Source of the DNA: an uncultured Eubacteriales bacterium
GTDB taxonomy: Bacteria; Bacillota; Clostridia; Lachnospirales; Bianqueaceae
Assembly: GCA_902782895.1 (NCBI GenBank)
Contig: CACZPA010000222.1
Location: 1-5,737 of the forward strand
DNA: 5,737 nucleotides
Direction of reading: 5' to 3'
The notes beneath the pieces are model-generated. The model ran no database searches. It saw nothing but the letters and a program-made list of their open reading frames with translations, and had not been told where the DNA came from. A program made the position numbers and the translations under genes. This document shows positions 1 through 5,737 of this stretch, piece after piece; the first letter of the stretch is position 1; each line of letters begins with the position of its first letter.

Positions 1-1415
1 GCCCAGTCCGCGGTCATGAAATCGTCCGTTGTGACGGCGCGCAGAGCCACGACCTCCTCGTACGTGCGGGCATCGCCCATAACGCCGACCGTGCGGACGC
101 CGGGCAGGACCGCGAAGAACTGTGCCATACTCTCTTCGTAGCCGTTCCGGTGCATTTCGTCACGCAGCACCGCGTCCGCGTCCTGCAGGATCCGGACCCG
201 CTCCGCCGTGACCTCTCCGATCACGCGGACACCGAGGCCCGGCCCGGGGAAGGGCTGCCTCCACACCAGATCGTGCGGGAGGCCGAGCTTTTCGCCGACC
301 TGACGGACCTCGTCCTTGAAAAGGTCCTTGAGCGGCTCGATCACACCCTTAAAATGAATATCCTCCGGCATTTTGACCTGATTGTGATGTGTCTTGATCT
401 TGGCGGCGTCGCCCTTGCCGCTCTCGATCCGGTCCGGGTAGATCGTCCCCTGCGCGAAATATCCGTCCGCGTAGCGCTCGCGGATGACGTCCCAGAAGAT
501 CCCGTAGAACTGCGTCCCGATGATTTCGCGTTTTTTCTCCGGATCCGTCACGCCCGCCAGATGCGAAAGGAACTGCTCCTGGCAGTTCACCCGGACGAAA
601 TTCATGTCAAACAGGCCCTTGAAGGCCGCTTCGACCATGTCGCCTTCGTCCTTGCGCATGAGTCCCTGATCGACAAAAACGCAGGTCAGCTGCTTGCCGA
701 CCGCGCGCGACAGAAGCGCCGCGGCGACGGAGGAATCCACGCCGCCGGAGAGCCCCAGCACCACGCCGTCCGTCCCGATCTCTTCGCGCAGCGCCGCGAC
801 CGTGCTCTCGATAAAATCGTCCATGATCCAGTCGCGGGAGCATCCACAGACCTCAAACAGGAAATTCGAGAGGATCTGCTGTCCGTAAACCGAATGTGTA
901 ACCTCCGGATGGAACTGCACCGCGTACAGCCGGTGCGCACGGTTCTCCATCGCTGCCACCGGGCAGCTGTCAGACGAAGCCGTCACGGCAAAACCGGCCG
1001 GCGGCTCTTTGACGTAGTCCGTATGGCTCATCCAGACCGTGCTCACGGCCGGAATGTTTTTGAAAAGCGGGCTCTCCTGATCCGCGGTGATCTGGGTGCG
1101 GCCGTATTCGCGGCCCGGAGCGTGCTCGATCGTCCCGCCGAGCATCCACGCCATCAGCTGCGCACCGTAGCAGATACCCAGGACCGGTATCCCGAGATCC
1201 AGAATCTCCGGCGTATAATGCGGAGAAGCCTCTTCGTATACACTGTTGGGCCCGCCGGTAAAGATAATGCCTTTGTACCGGCCGGCTTTGATCTCCTCAA
1301 ACGGCGTCGTATACGGCAGAATCTGCGCGTAGACATGCTCGTCGCGGACGCGCCGCGCGATCAGCTGATTGTACTGGCCCCCGAAATCGAGAACAAGGAT
1401 CTTTTCGTTTTCCAT
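1..1415 (-). CDS. guaA: GMP synthase (glutamine-hydrolysing), 3' end cut by window edge
   Basis: GMP synthase aminates XMP to GMP in the cytoplasm, using ATP and ammonia released from glutamine; it is the last step of guanine nucleotide synthesis. I translated the minus strand from the ATG at 1415: 471 codons read without a stop or frameshift to the window edge. The N-terminal class I glutamine amidotransferase domain (about residues 5-190) carries FTGGPNSVY (52-60), the nucleophile Cys82 in GICYG, and His169/Glu171 in QFHPE. The ATP-pyrophosphatase domain follows with the P-loop SGGVDSS (223-229), then YPDRIESG (326-333), FKDEV (366-370) and WRQPFPGPGLG (385-395). The dimerisation domain has begun (MGDARTY, 446-452) and stops at TADW, so roughly 40 residues are missing compared with the usual length of about 510. 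The start is fixed by a good ribosome binding site 8 nt upstream. All key residues are present. It is divergent from the downstream sugar-acid genes and is probably transcribed independently of them. Confidence 0.98.
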   Translation of the reverse strand, partial: MENEKILVLDFGGQYNQLIARRVRDEHVYAQILPYTTPFEEIKAGRYKGIIFTGGPNSVYEEASPHYTPEILDLGIPVLGICYGAQLMAWMLGGTIEHAPGREYGRTQITADQESPLFKNIPAVSTVWMSHTDYVKEPPAGFAVTASSDSCPVAAMENRAHRLYAVQFHPEVTHSVYGQQILSNFLFEVCGCSRDWIMDDFIESTVAALREEIGTDGVVLGLSGGVDSSVAAALLSRAVGKQLTCVFVDQGLMRKDEGDMVEAAFKGLFDMNFVRVNCQEQFLSHLAGVTDPEKKREIIGTQFYGIFWDVIRERYADGYFAQGTIYPDRIESGKGDAAKIKTHHNQVKMPEDIHFKGVIEPLKDLFKDEVRQVGEKLGLPHDLVWRQPFPGPGLGVRVIGEVTAERVRILQDADAVLRDEMHRNGYEESMAQFFAVLPGVRTVGVMGDARTYEEVVALRAVTTDDFMTADW

Positions 1416-1423
1416 GAATACAG

Positions 1424-1431
1424 CCTCTCCT
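1424..1431 (-). promoter_or_regulatory. guaA ribosome binding site
   Basis: On the minus strand this reads AGGAGAGG, ending 8 nt before the guaA ATG, within a purine-rich leader. It supports the start chosen at 1415. Confidence 0.85.
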
Positions 1432-1455
1432 CTTTCCTTTAAAAATTTATGAGGT

Positions 1456-1485
1456 ATTATATGCTGAGCCGTCCCCCTCTGTCAA
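1456..1485 (-). promoter_or_regulatory. Sigma-A-type promoter for guaA
   Basis: Read on the minus strand, a perfect TTGACA (1485-1480) is followed by an 18-nt spacer and a perfect TATAAT (1461-1456). There is no extended -10 TG. Transcription would begin near 1449, leaving a leader of about 34 nt before the ATG. That is too short to hold a purine riboswitch, so if guaA is purine-regulated here it must be by another means. The assignment rests on consensus matching alone. Confidence 0.75.
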
Positions 1486-1518
1486 GAATACGAACGGGGA
1501 TTTTTTTGTTGTTTTCGG

Positions 1519-1547
1519 TTGATTTTCTGCCTCTTATCCATTATAAT
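1519..1547 (+). promoter_or_regulatory. Sigma-A-type promoter for the uxaE-gnd-kinase genes
   Basis: TTGATT (1519-1524, four of six consensus bases) is followed by exactly 17 nt and a perfect TATAAT (1542-1547). A T-rich stretch at 1500-1515 lies just upstream of the -35 and could act as an UP-like element. The expected transcription start is near 1554, giving a leader of about 63 nt before the uxaE ATG. The weaker -35 would suit a regulated catabolic promoter, but that is inference. Confidence 0.7.
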
Positions 1548-1572
1548 AAAAGAAGTCAGATGCACTATCAGA

Positions 1573-1583
1573 AAAACTGTTTT
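1573..1583. promoter_or_regulatory. Small palindrome in the uxaE leader, possible operator
   Basis: AAAAC-T-GTTTT is an exact 11-bp inverted repeat, flanked by partly symmetrical AGAAA (1570-1574) and TTTCT (1585-1589). It would lie about 20-30 nt after the predicted transcription start, a place where a repressor could block transcription. It does not match a regulator motif I can name, and short AT-rich palindromes arise easily by chance. Confidence 0.2.
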
Positions 1584-1595
1584 ATTTCTATGCAC

Positions 1596-1603
1596 AAAGG
1601 AGG
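1596..1603 (+). promoter_or_regulatory. uxaE ribosome binding site
   Basis: AAAGGAGG is a near-perfect anti-16S match. Its last G is 13 nt before the ATG at 1617, longer than the usual 5-9 nt. An in-frame TTG at 1605 is only 1 nt from the site, which is too close, so the ATG at 1617 is preferred. The site also excludes the upstream in-frame ATGs, including one at 1449 that lies before the promoter. Confidence 0.8.
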
Positions 1604-1616
1604 ATTGATTCGTACA

Positions 1617-3077
1617 ATGAGCGATTTCAGCACTGTGAAGAGTGCGTTTAAGATCTATCCCGCCTCTCTTCATGAAGAGAATGACAGTTGTGTATTTATT
1701 GCCGACGTTGGTGACAAGGACGTTCTTGTCGCCGCGGGTCCGGCCGCTGCCTGCTTCAAGGGCACAGCCCTGACAGCCGGTGACGTTCCTTACGTCTGCT
1801 GCGAGCTCGAGCATGAGAACGCGGACGCGCTCCGCAAGATGTTCCCCTTCACCGCGCCTTCCAAGGTTCTGCATGAGAAGAGAACCGTCGGCGTCGGCGA
1901 CCGCCTGGGACTTGCGACTCCGGGACACATCCGTGTGTTCAAGAGATTCGACGCTTTCCCGATCTTCGCGCAGCAGAGCATCCGCGAGCTCAACCTGACA
2001 AACCGTACCTTCGGCGACGTTATGGACGCGGCGACATGGGGCGTTTTCCGTGAAGGATTCACCCGTCCGTGGGGCGCTGACGGCGACCATCTGAAGACTT
2101 TCGACGAGATCGAATACGCACTGAAATATGGCTATACCATGATCACGCTGGACTGCAGCGAGCATATCCACAATGACGCGGCCAAGATCTCTGACGAAGA
2201 GGTTGCTGCCCGCTATACACCGCATCCGGAGCTGGAAGCACTGTACATGGGCAAGACCTTCGACGTAGGCGGCCACAAGATCGTCTTCTCCGAGGCTGAT
2301 TTCAAGCGCACGGTCCTGATCTACAGCGAAGCGATCGATTATACCGTTGAGGTCTGGAACAAGTATTTCGAAGGCAAGGAGAACGGACCTGAGCTCGAGA
2401 TGTCCATCGACGAGACCGAATCCGTTACCGAGCCTTATCAGCACTATTTTGTAGCTTCCGAGCTGCTGCGCCGCGGCGTTAAGCTCACGACCCTGGCTCC
2501 CCGTTTTGTCGGCGAGTTCCAGAAGGGTATCGACTACATCGGTACGGTTGAGTCCTTTGACGCGGACTTCGCCGTTCACGCGGCGATCGCGGACAAGCTT
2601 GGCTACAAGATCTCCGTTCACTCCGGTTCCGATAAGTTCTCCGTATTCCCGAGCATTGGCCGTCTGACCGGCGGACATTTCCATCTGAAGACCGCTGGCA
2701 CCAACTGGCTGGTCGCGATGCAGATCATCGCGGAGCATGATCCCAAGCTGTACCGCGAAGTACACAAGTACGCTCTGGAGGAGGCTTTCACCGAGGCGAG
2801 CAAGTACTATCACGTTACCACGGATCTGACCAAGATCCCGGCGCTCGATACGCTGACGGATGAGCAGCTGCCCGATCTGTTCAAGCAGAACGATGCAAGA
2901 CAGCTGATCCACATTACCTACGGTCTGATCCTGACCGTTAAGAATGCTGACGGAACCTTCGTATTCCGTGACCGTCTGTTCTCCGCGTGGCGCAAATACG
3001 CCGAGGAGTACGCGGTTCGTCTGGACGAGCATATCGGACGTCATCTGCAGGAAGTTTACAAGGGCTTTCAGAACTGA
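1617..3077 (+). CDS. uxaE: Tagaturonate epimerase family protein (UxaE-like)
   Basis: This 486-residue protein resembles the UxaE family, founded on Thermotoga maritima TM0440, which epimerises D-tagaturonate to D-fructuronate. That lets galacturonate enter the glucuronate branch through a single mannonate pathway. I recognise the family from its length and from conserved blocks: GVGDRLGLATPGH (92-104), TLDCSEHIH (178-186), SIDETESVT (263-271), APRFVGEFQKGIDYIG (294-309), SVHSGSDKFSVFP (333-345) and GGHFHLKTAGTNWL (352-365). The clustered His, Asp and Glu residues in these blocks are plausible metal and substrate ligands of a barrel-type, metal-dependent epimerase, but I cannot assign them individually. 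There is no signal peptide or membrane segment, so it is cytoplasmic. The open frame extends 56 codons further upstream, but that stretch crosses the promoter; the start used follows the AAAGGAGG site. It is the first gene of a likely operon with gnd 41 bp downstream. Substrate is inferred from family only; related hexulose acids or ketoses are possible. Confidence 0.85.
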   Translation: MSDFSTVKSAFKIYPASLHEENDSCVFIADVGDKDVLVAAGPAAACFKGTALTAGDVPYVCCELEHENADALRKMFPFTAPSKVLHEKRTVGVGDRLGLATPGHIRVFKRFDAFPIFAQQSIRELNLTNRTFGDVMDAATWGVFREGFTRPWGADGDHLKTFDEIEYALKYGYTMITLDCSEHIHNDAAKISDEEVAARYTPHPELEALYMGKTFDVGGHKIVFSEADFKRTVLIYSEAIDYTVEVWNKYFEGKENGPELEMSIDETESVTEPYQHYFVASELLRRGVKLTTLAPRFVGEFQKGIDYIGTVESFDADFAVHAAIADKLGYKISVHSGSDKFSVFPSIGRLTGGHFHLKTAGTNWLVAMQIIAEHDPKLYREVHKYALEEAFTEASKYYHVTTDLTKIPALDTLTDEQLPDLFKQNDARQLIHITYGLILTVKNADGTFVFRDRLFSAWRKYAEEYAVRLDEHIGRHLQEVYKGFQN

Positions 3078-3100
3078 GAGTCTGTAAATAAAATATCACC

Positions 3101-3107
3101 AAGGGGG
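3101..3107 (+). promoter_or_regulatory. gnd ribosome binding site
   Basis: AAGGGGG lies 11 nt before the ATG at 3119. It is a G-rich variant of the canonical site but is the only candidate in the 41-bp gap after uxaE. No promoter or terminator is evident in that gap, which favours co-transcription with uxaE. Confidence 0.7.
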
Positions 3108-3118
3108 ATTTAAACATT

Positions 3119-4570
3119 ATGGGCAAAGCAGACATTGGCCTTATCGGATTAGCCGTTATGGGCGAGAACCTTGTCATGAACATGGAGTCCAAGGGCTTCA
3201 CGGTAGCGGTTTTCAACCGTACCACATCCAAGGTTGACAAATTCGTAGAAGGCCGTGCAAAGGGCAAGAACATTATCGGAACCCATTCTCTGGAAGAACT
3301 GGTCGACAATCTGGCAAAGCCGCGTAAGGTCATGATGATGGTCAAGGCCGGCGCCGCTGTCGACAGCATGATCGATACACTGCTTCCGCTGCTGGATGAC
3401 GGCGACATCATCATCGACGGCGGAAACTCCAACTATGGCGACACCATCCGTCGTACCGCTTACGTCGAGGCAGCCGGCAAGCTGTACATCGGCACGGGTG
3501 TTTCCGGCGGTGAGGAAGGCGCGCTCAACGGACCTTCTCTGATGCCCGGCGGATCTCCGGCGGCATGGGAAGCTGTTAAGCCGATCTTCCAGAAGATCTG
3601 CGCGCATGTTGAGTCCGGCGAGCCCTGCTGTGACTGGGTCGGCGAGAACGGCGCAGGACATTTTGTAAAGATGGTTCACAACGGCATCGAGTACGGCGAC
3701 ATGGAGCTGATCTGCGAGTGCTATCAGATGATGCGTTATCTGCTGGGTCTGTCCGACGACGAGATGAGCGAGATCTTCAAGGCGTGGAACAAGACCGAGC
3801 TTGACAGCTATCTGATCGAGATCACCGGCGACATCCTGGCTTACAAGGATGAGGACGGTTCCGCTCTGGTAGAGAAGATTCTGGACACCGCCGGACAGAA
3901 GGGTACCGGTAAGTGGACCGGCATCTCCGCTCTGGAAGAGGGCGTTCCGCTGACACTGATCGGCGAGGCTGTTTTCGCACGCTGCCTGTCCGCTATGAAG
4001 GACGACCGTGTTGAAGCCGCTAAGGCTTATCCGAGAGAGATCCCTGCTTTCCAGGGCAACAAGGAAGAGTTCATCGAACAGATGCGCAAGGCTCTGTTCG
4101 CTTCCAAGATCATCTCCTACGCTCAGGGCTACACTCTGATGCGCACAGCTGCCAAGACCTACAACTGGAACCTCAACTACGGCGGAATCGCGCTGATGTG
4201 GAGAGGCGGCTGCATCATCCGCAGCACGTTCCTTGGCAAGATCAAAGAAGCTTACGACAACAATCCGGAGCTTTCCAACCTGCTGCTTGACCCGTTCTTC
4301 AAAGAGACGATCAAGAACTGCGTAGAGTCCTGGAGACAGGTTGTCGCTACCGCTACTCTGGCCGGCATCCCGATCCCGGCTCTGTCTTCCGCTCTGTCTT
4401 ACTTCGACGGATATACCTCCGAGAAGCTGCCCGCTAACCTGCTGCAGGCTCAGCGTGACTACTTCGGAGCGCATACCTACGAGCGTCTGGATACTCCTCG
4501 CGGTGAGTTCTTCCACACCAACTGGACCGGACGCGGCGGTGACACCCATTCCGAGACCTATATCGCTTAA
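3119..4570 (+). CDS. gnd: 6-phosphogluconate dehydrogenase, decarboxylating (long, NADP-type form)
   Basis: This enzyme oxidises and decarboxylates 6-phosphogluconate to ribulose 5-phosphate, reducing NADP+, in the cytosolic pentose phosphate pathway. The 483-residue protein has the Rossmann motif GLAVMGENL (10-18) and FNRTTSK (32-38), whose Asn33-Arg34-Thr35 is the pattern expected for the NADP phosphate. It also has GGNSNYGDTIRR (101-112) and GVSGGEEGALNGPSLMPGG (127-145). The catalytic helix HFVKMVHNGIEYGD (181-194) holds Lys184 and Glu191, and GQKGTGKW is at 259-266. Arg446 and His452 in RDYFGAH match the residues that bind substrate across the dimer interface. The C-terminus ends in HTNWTGRGG (466-474) plus a short tail, like the long eukaryotic-type enzymes and unlike the short forms of about 300 residues. 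All key residues are intact. Lying between uxaE and a sugar kinase, it is probably used in sugar-acid catabolism and may also be the cell's general enzyme. Its Arg codons favour CGT and CGC with no CGG, unlike guaA. Confidence 0.97.
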   Translation: MGKADIGLIGLAVMGENLVMNMESKGFTVAVFNRTTSKVDKFVEGRAKGKNIIGTHSLEELVDNLAKPRKVMMMVKAGAAVDSMIDTLLPLLDDGDIIIDGGNSNYGDTIRRTAYVEAAGKLYIGTGVSGGEEGALNGPSLMPGGSPAAWEAVKPIFQKICAHVESGEPCCDWVGENGAGHFVKMVHNGIEYGDMELICECYQMMRYLLGLSDDEMSEIFKAWNKTELDSYLIEITGDILAYKDEDGSALVEKILDTAGQKGTGKWTGISALEEGVPLTLIGEAVFARCLSAMKDDRVEAAKAYPREIPAFQGNKEEFIEQMRKALFASKIISYAQGYTLMRTAAKTYNWNLNYGGIALMWRGGCIIRSTFLGKIKEAYDNNPELSNLLLDPFFKETIKNCVESWRQVVATATLAGIPIPALSSALSYFDGYTSEKLPANLLQAQRDYFGAHTYERLDTPRGEFFHTNWTGRGGDTHSETYIA

Positions 4571-4581
4571 TTGTACATCCG

Positions 4582-4615
4582 CTGCAGGGCCGGACAGCTG
4601 TGTCCGGCTCTGCAG
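4582..4615 (+). terminator. Strong hairpin after gnd, possible terminator or attenuator
   Basis: Arms 4582-4596 and 4601-4615 pair over 15 bp (14 Watson-Crick pairs and one G-U) around the four-base loop GCTG. The stem begins 11 nt after the gnd stop codon. It is followed by TCTTGTT, only a weak U-tract, so intrinsic termination may be partial. The structure lies 42 nt before the kinase start. It could reduce readthrough into the kinase gene or protect the 3' end of a uxaE-gnd transcript. The minus-strand side has no T-run. Confidence 0.65.
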
Positions 4616-4643
4616 TCTTGTTAGCAACGTAAATATCTGACAT

Positions 4644-4650
4644 AAAGGAG
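4644..4650 (+). promoter_or_regulatory. Ribosome binding site of the sugar kinase gene
   Basis: AAAGGAG ends 7 nt before the ATG at 4658, the ideal spacing, and fixes that start. No convincing promoter is visible in the 42 nt between the hairpin and the start codon. Confidence 0.85.
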
Positions 4651-4657
4651 AATTACC

Positions 4658-5737
4658 ATGAGTCTGAAAGTTAAAGAGAACTTCAAGTACGGCATTGCAT
4701 GCCCGACTTCCATGGGCGTACGCATTACCCCTCTGAACCGCATGCCCGTTGAGAACAGCCATCTGTTCTATATGCAGGCGACCTCCGCGGAGAGCAATGT
4801 TGTCAACATTTCCTCTTCTCTTGGATATAAGGGCCTCGTTCTGACCAAGTTCGTCAAGGACAACGCCATCGCGACCTTTATCAAGAATGAACTTCGCAGC
4901 CGCAACATCGACTACGAGGGAGCGGAAGTTCCTACCGGCGGCCCCTGGGGATACCGTCATCAGTTCAACATCGCTGATTCCGGTTTCGGCGTACGCGGAG
5001 CGGTTGTAACGAACGACCGTGCCGGTGAAGTCGGACGTACCCTTAACATCAAGGAATTCGATATCGAGCGTATTTTCGGACAGGAAGGCGTCGCGATTCT
5101 GCACCTTTCCGGTCTGGTAGCCGCTCTGTCCGAAGACACCAGCAAGTTCTGTCTGGAGCTCGCTAAGGCTGCCAAGCAGTACGGCACACTGGTTTCCTTC
5201 GACCTGAACTTCCGCGCGACCTTCTGGAAGGGCAGAGAGGAAGAGCTTCGTCAGATCTTCACCGAGATCGCTTCCATGTCCGACATTCTGATCGGCAACG
5301 AGGAAGATTTCCAGCTTTGCCTGGGCCTGCAGGGACCGGAAGCCGGCGGCAAGGACATTCAGTCCAAGATCGAAGGCTTCAAGGGCATGATCCTGGCAGC
5401 CAAGGAGAAGTTCACGAACACCCAGATGTTCGCGACCACGCTCCGTACCGTTACCAACGCGAACGACAACCTGTGGGGAGCAATCCTTGAGGCTGACGGC
5501 AAGTTCTACGTAGAAGATCAGCGCAGCATTCCGATCCTGGACCGTATCGGCGGCGGCGACGGATTCTCCGGCGGACTGCTGTACGGTGTTCTGAAGGGAT
5601 GGGAGCCTGAGAAGTGCATGCAGTTCGGATGGGCTACCGGCGCTCTGGTACCGACCACTCTGAACGACTATGGTTCACCTTCTTCCGAGGAGCAGGTTTG
5701 GAATATCTACAACGGCAACGCGCGCGTTAAGAGATAA
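4658..5737 (+). CDS. PfkB-family sugar kinase, similar to 2-keto-3-deoxygluconate kinase
   Basis: This 359-residue protein is a ribokinase/PfkB-fold ATP-dependent sugar kinase. The closest match I can recognise is KDG kinase (KdgK), which makes 2-keto-3-deoxy-6-phosphogluconate. Supporting blocks are RGAVVTNDRAGE (113-124), LHLSGLVAALSEDT (148-161), the DxNxR segment SFDLNFRATFW (180-190), IGNEEDF (212-218), TLRTVTNANDNLWGAIL (261-277) and the ATP/catalytic signature DRIGGGDGFSGG (295-306) with Asp301 as probable base. Arg121 and Arg186, the positions that in KdgK contact the acid group, appear kept. Two features are unusual: the N-terminal Gly-Gly of the family (usually GGAEANVA) reads TSAESNVV (42-49), and a usual Tyr before the Asp-Arg pair is Asn119. 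The substrate could therefore differ from KDG. It is cytoplasmic, with no signal peptide. It follows gnd by 87 bp, and the TAA stop ends at the window edge. PfkB kinase membership is secure; KDG specificity is only likely. Confidence 0.88.
   Translation: MSLKVKENFKYGIACPTSMGVRITPLNRMPVENSHLFYMQATSAESNVVNISSSLGYKGLVLTKFVKDNAIATFIKNELRSRNIDYEGAEVPTGGPWGYRHQFNIADSGFGVRGAVVTNDRAGEVGRTLNIKEFDIERIFGQEGVAILHLSGLVAALSEDTSKFCLELAKAAKQYGTLVSFDLNFRATFWKGREEELRQIFTEIASMSDILIGNEEDFQLCLGLQGPEAGGKDIQSKIEGFKGMILAAKEKFTNTQMFATTLRTVTNANDNLWGAILEADGKFYVEDQRSIPILDRIGGGDGFSGGLLYGVLKGWEPEKCMQFGWATGALVPTTLNDYGSPSSEEQVWNIYNGNARVKR

Noticed and set aside
150..1442. 430-codon open frame on the plus strand opposite guaA
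   Set aside because: It is antisense to an intact, unmistakable GuaA frame, its translation is rich in Arg, His and Asp with no recognisable domain, and it has no ribosome binding site of note.
1416..1455. Purine riboswitch upstream of guaA
   Set aside because: The predicted leader is only about 34 nt and shows no three-way junction or conserved loops.
1469..1507. Possible terminator: CCGT/ACGG or TCCCC/GGGGA pairing followed by seven Ts
   Set aside because: The stem is only 4-5 bp with a long loop, and no plus-strand gene lies upstream to terminate. The T-run fits better as AT-rich sequence in front of the uxaE -35 box.
1560..1595. Direct repeat ATGCAC at 1560-1565 and 1590-1595
   Set aside because: A six-base repeat in a 60-bp leader is weak evidence, and the second copy abuts the ribosome binding site without a shared flank.
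1449..1616. Upstream extension of the uxaE reading frame (56 extra codons)
   Set aside because: The extension overlaps both predicted promoters, has no ribosome binding site at its start, and lies before a near-perfect AAAGGAGG site that serves the ATG at 1617.
1482..3044. 520-codon open frame on the minus strand opposite uxaE
   Set aside because: It is a shadow of the uxaE codons. It also runs across the uxaE promoter and leader, and its product resembles no family I know.
3149..5104. 651-codon open frame on the minus strand opposite gnd and the first part of the kinase gene
   Set aside because: It is striking because it crosses the gnd-kinase gap and hairpin without a stop. Even so, it is antisense to two well-conserved genes and its translation shows no recognisable motif. 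Low stop density opposite biased codons explains it.

Overview
The window most likely comes from a Clostridia-type Firmicute, perhaps a gut Lachnospiraceae or a relative. The reasons are moderately GC-rich coding sequence beside AT-rich promoters, strong AAGGAG-type ribosome binding sites, sigma-A promoters, and a GuaA whose synthetase domain reads like clostridial versions. This placement is a judgement from sequence style, not a database result.

Layout: bases 1-1415 hold guaA (GMP synthase) on the minus strand, complete at its start but cut by the window edge, so about the last 40 residues are missing. Bases 1416-1616 are a divergent intergenic region with two back-to-back sigma-A-like promoters, one firing left into guaA and one firing right. 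Three plus-strand genes follow: a tagaturonate epimerase (uxaE family, 1617-3077), a long-form decarboxylating 6-phosphogluconate dehydrogenase (gnd, 3119-4570) and a PfkB-family sugar kinase resembling 2-keto-3-deoxygluconate (KDG) kinases (4658-5737, whose stop codon is the last three bases). The uxaE-gnd gap is 41 bp. The gnd-kinase gap is 87 bp and contains a strong 15-bp hairpin that may terminate or attenuate transcription.

Functionally, guaA is a purine housekeeping gene that only shares the divergent promoter region. The other three look like a sugar-acid catabolic unit. UxaE interconverts D-tagaturonate and D-fructuronate, which joins the galacturonate and glucuronate routes. A KDG kinase would act further down those routes, giving 2-keto-3-deoxy-6-phosphogluconate. 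Gnd drains 6-phosphogluconate to ribulose 5-phosphate with NADPH production. The intermediate enzymes (mannonate oxidoreductase and dehydratase, KDPG aldolase), a transporter and a regulator are not in the window. The link between epimerase and Gnd is therefore the main open biological question here.

No mobile element, CRISPR array, tRNA or rRNA was seen. The long antisense open frames opposite all four genes are judged to be shadows.
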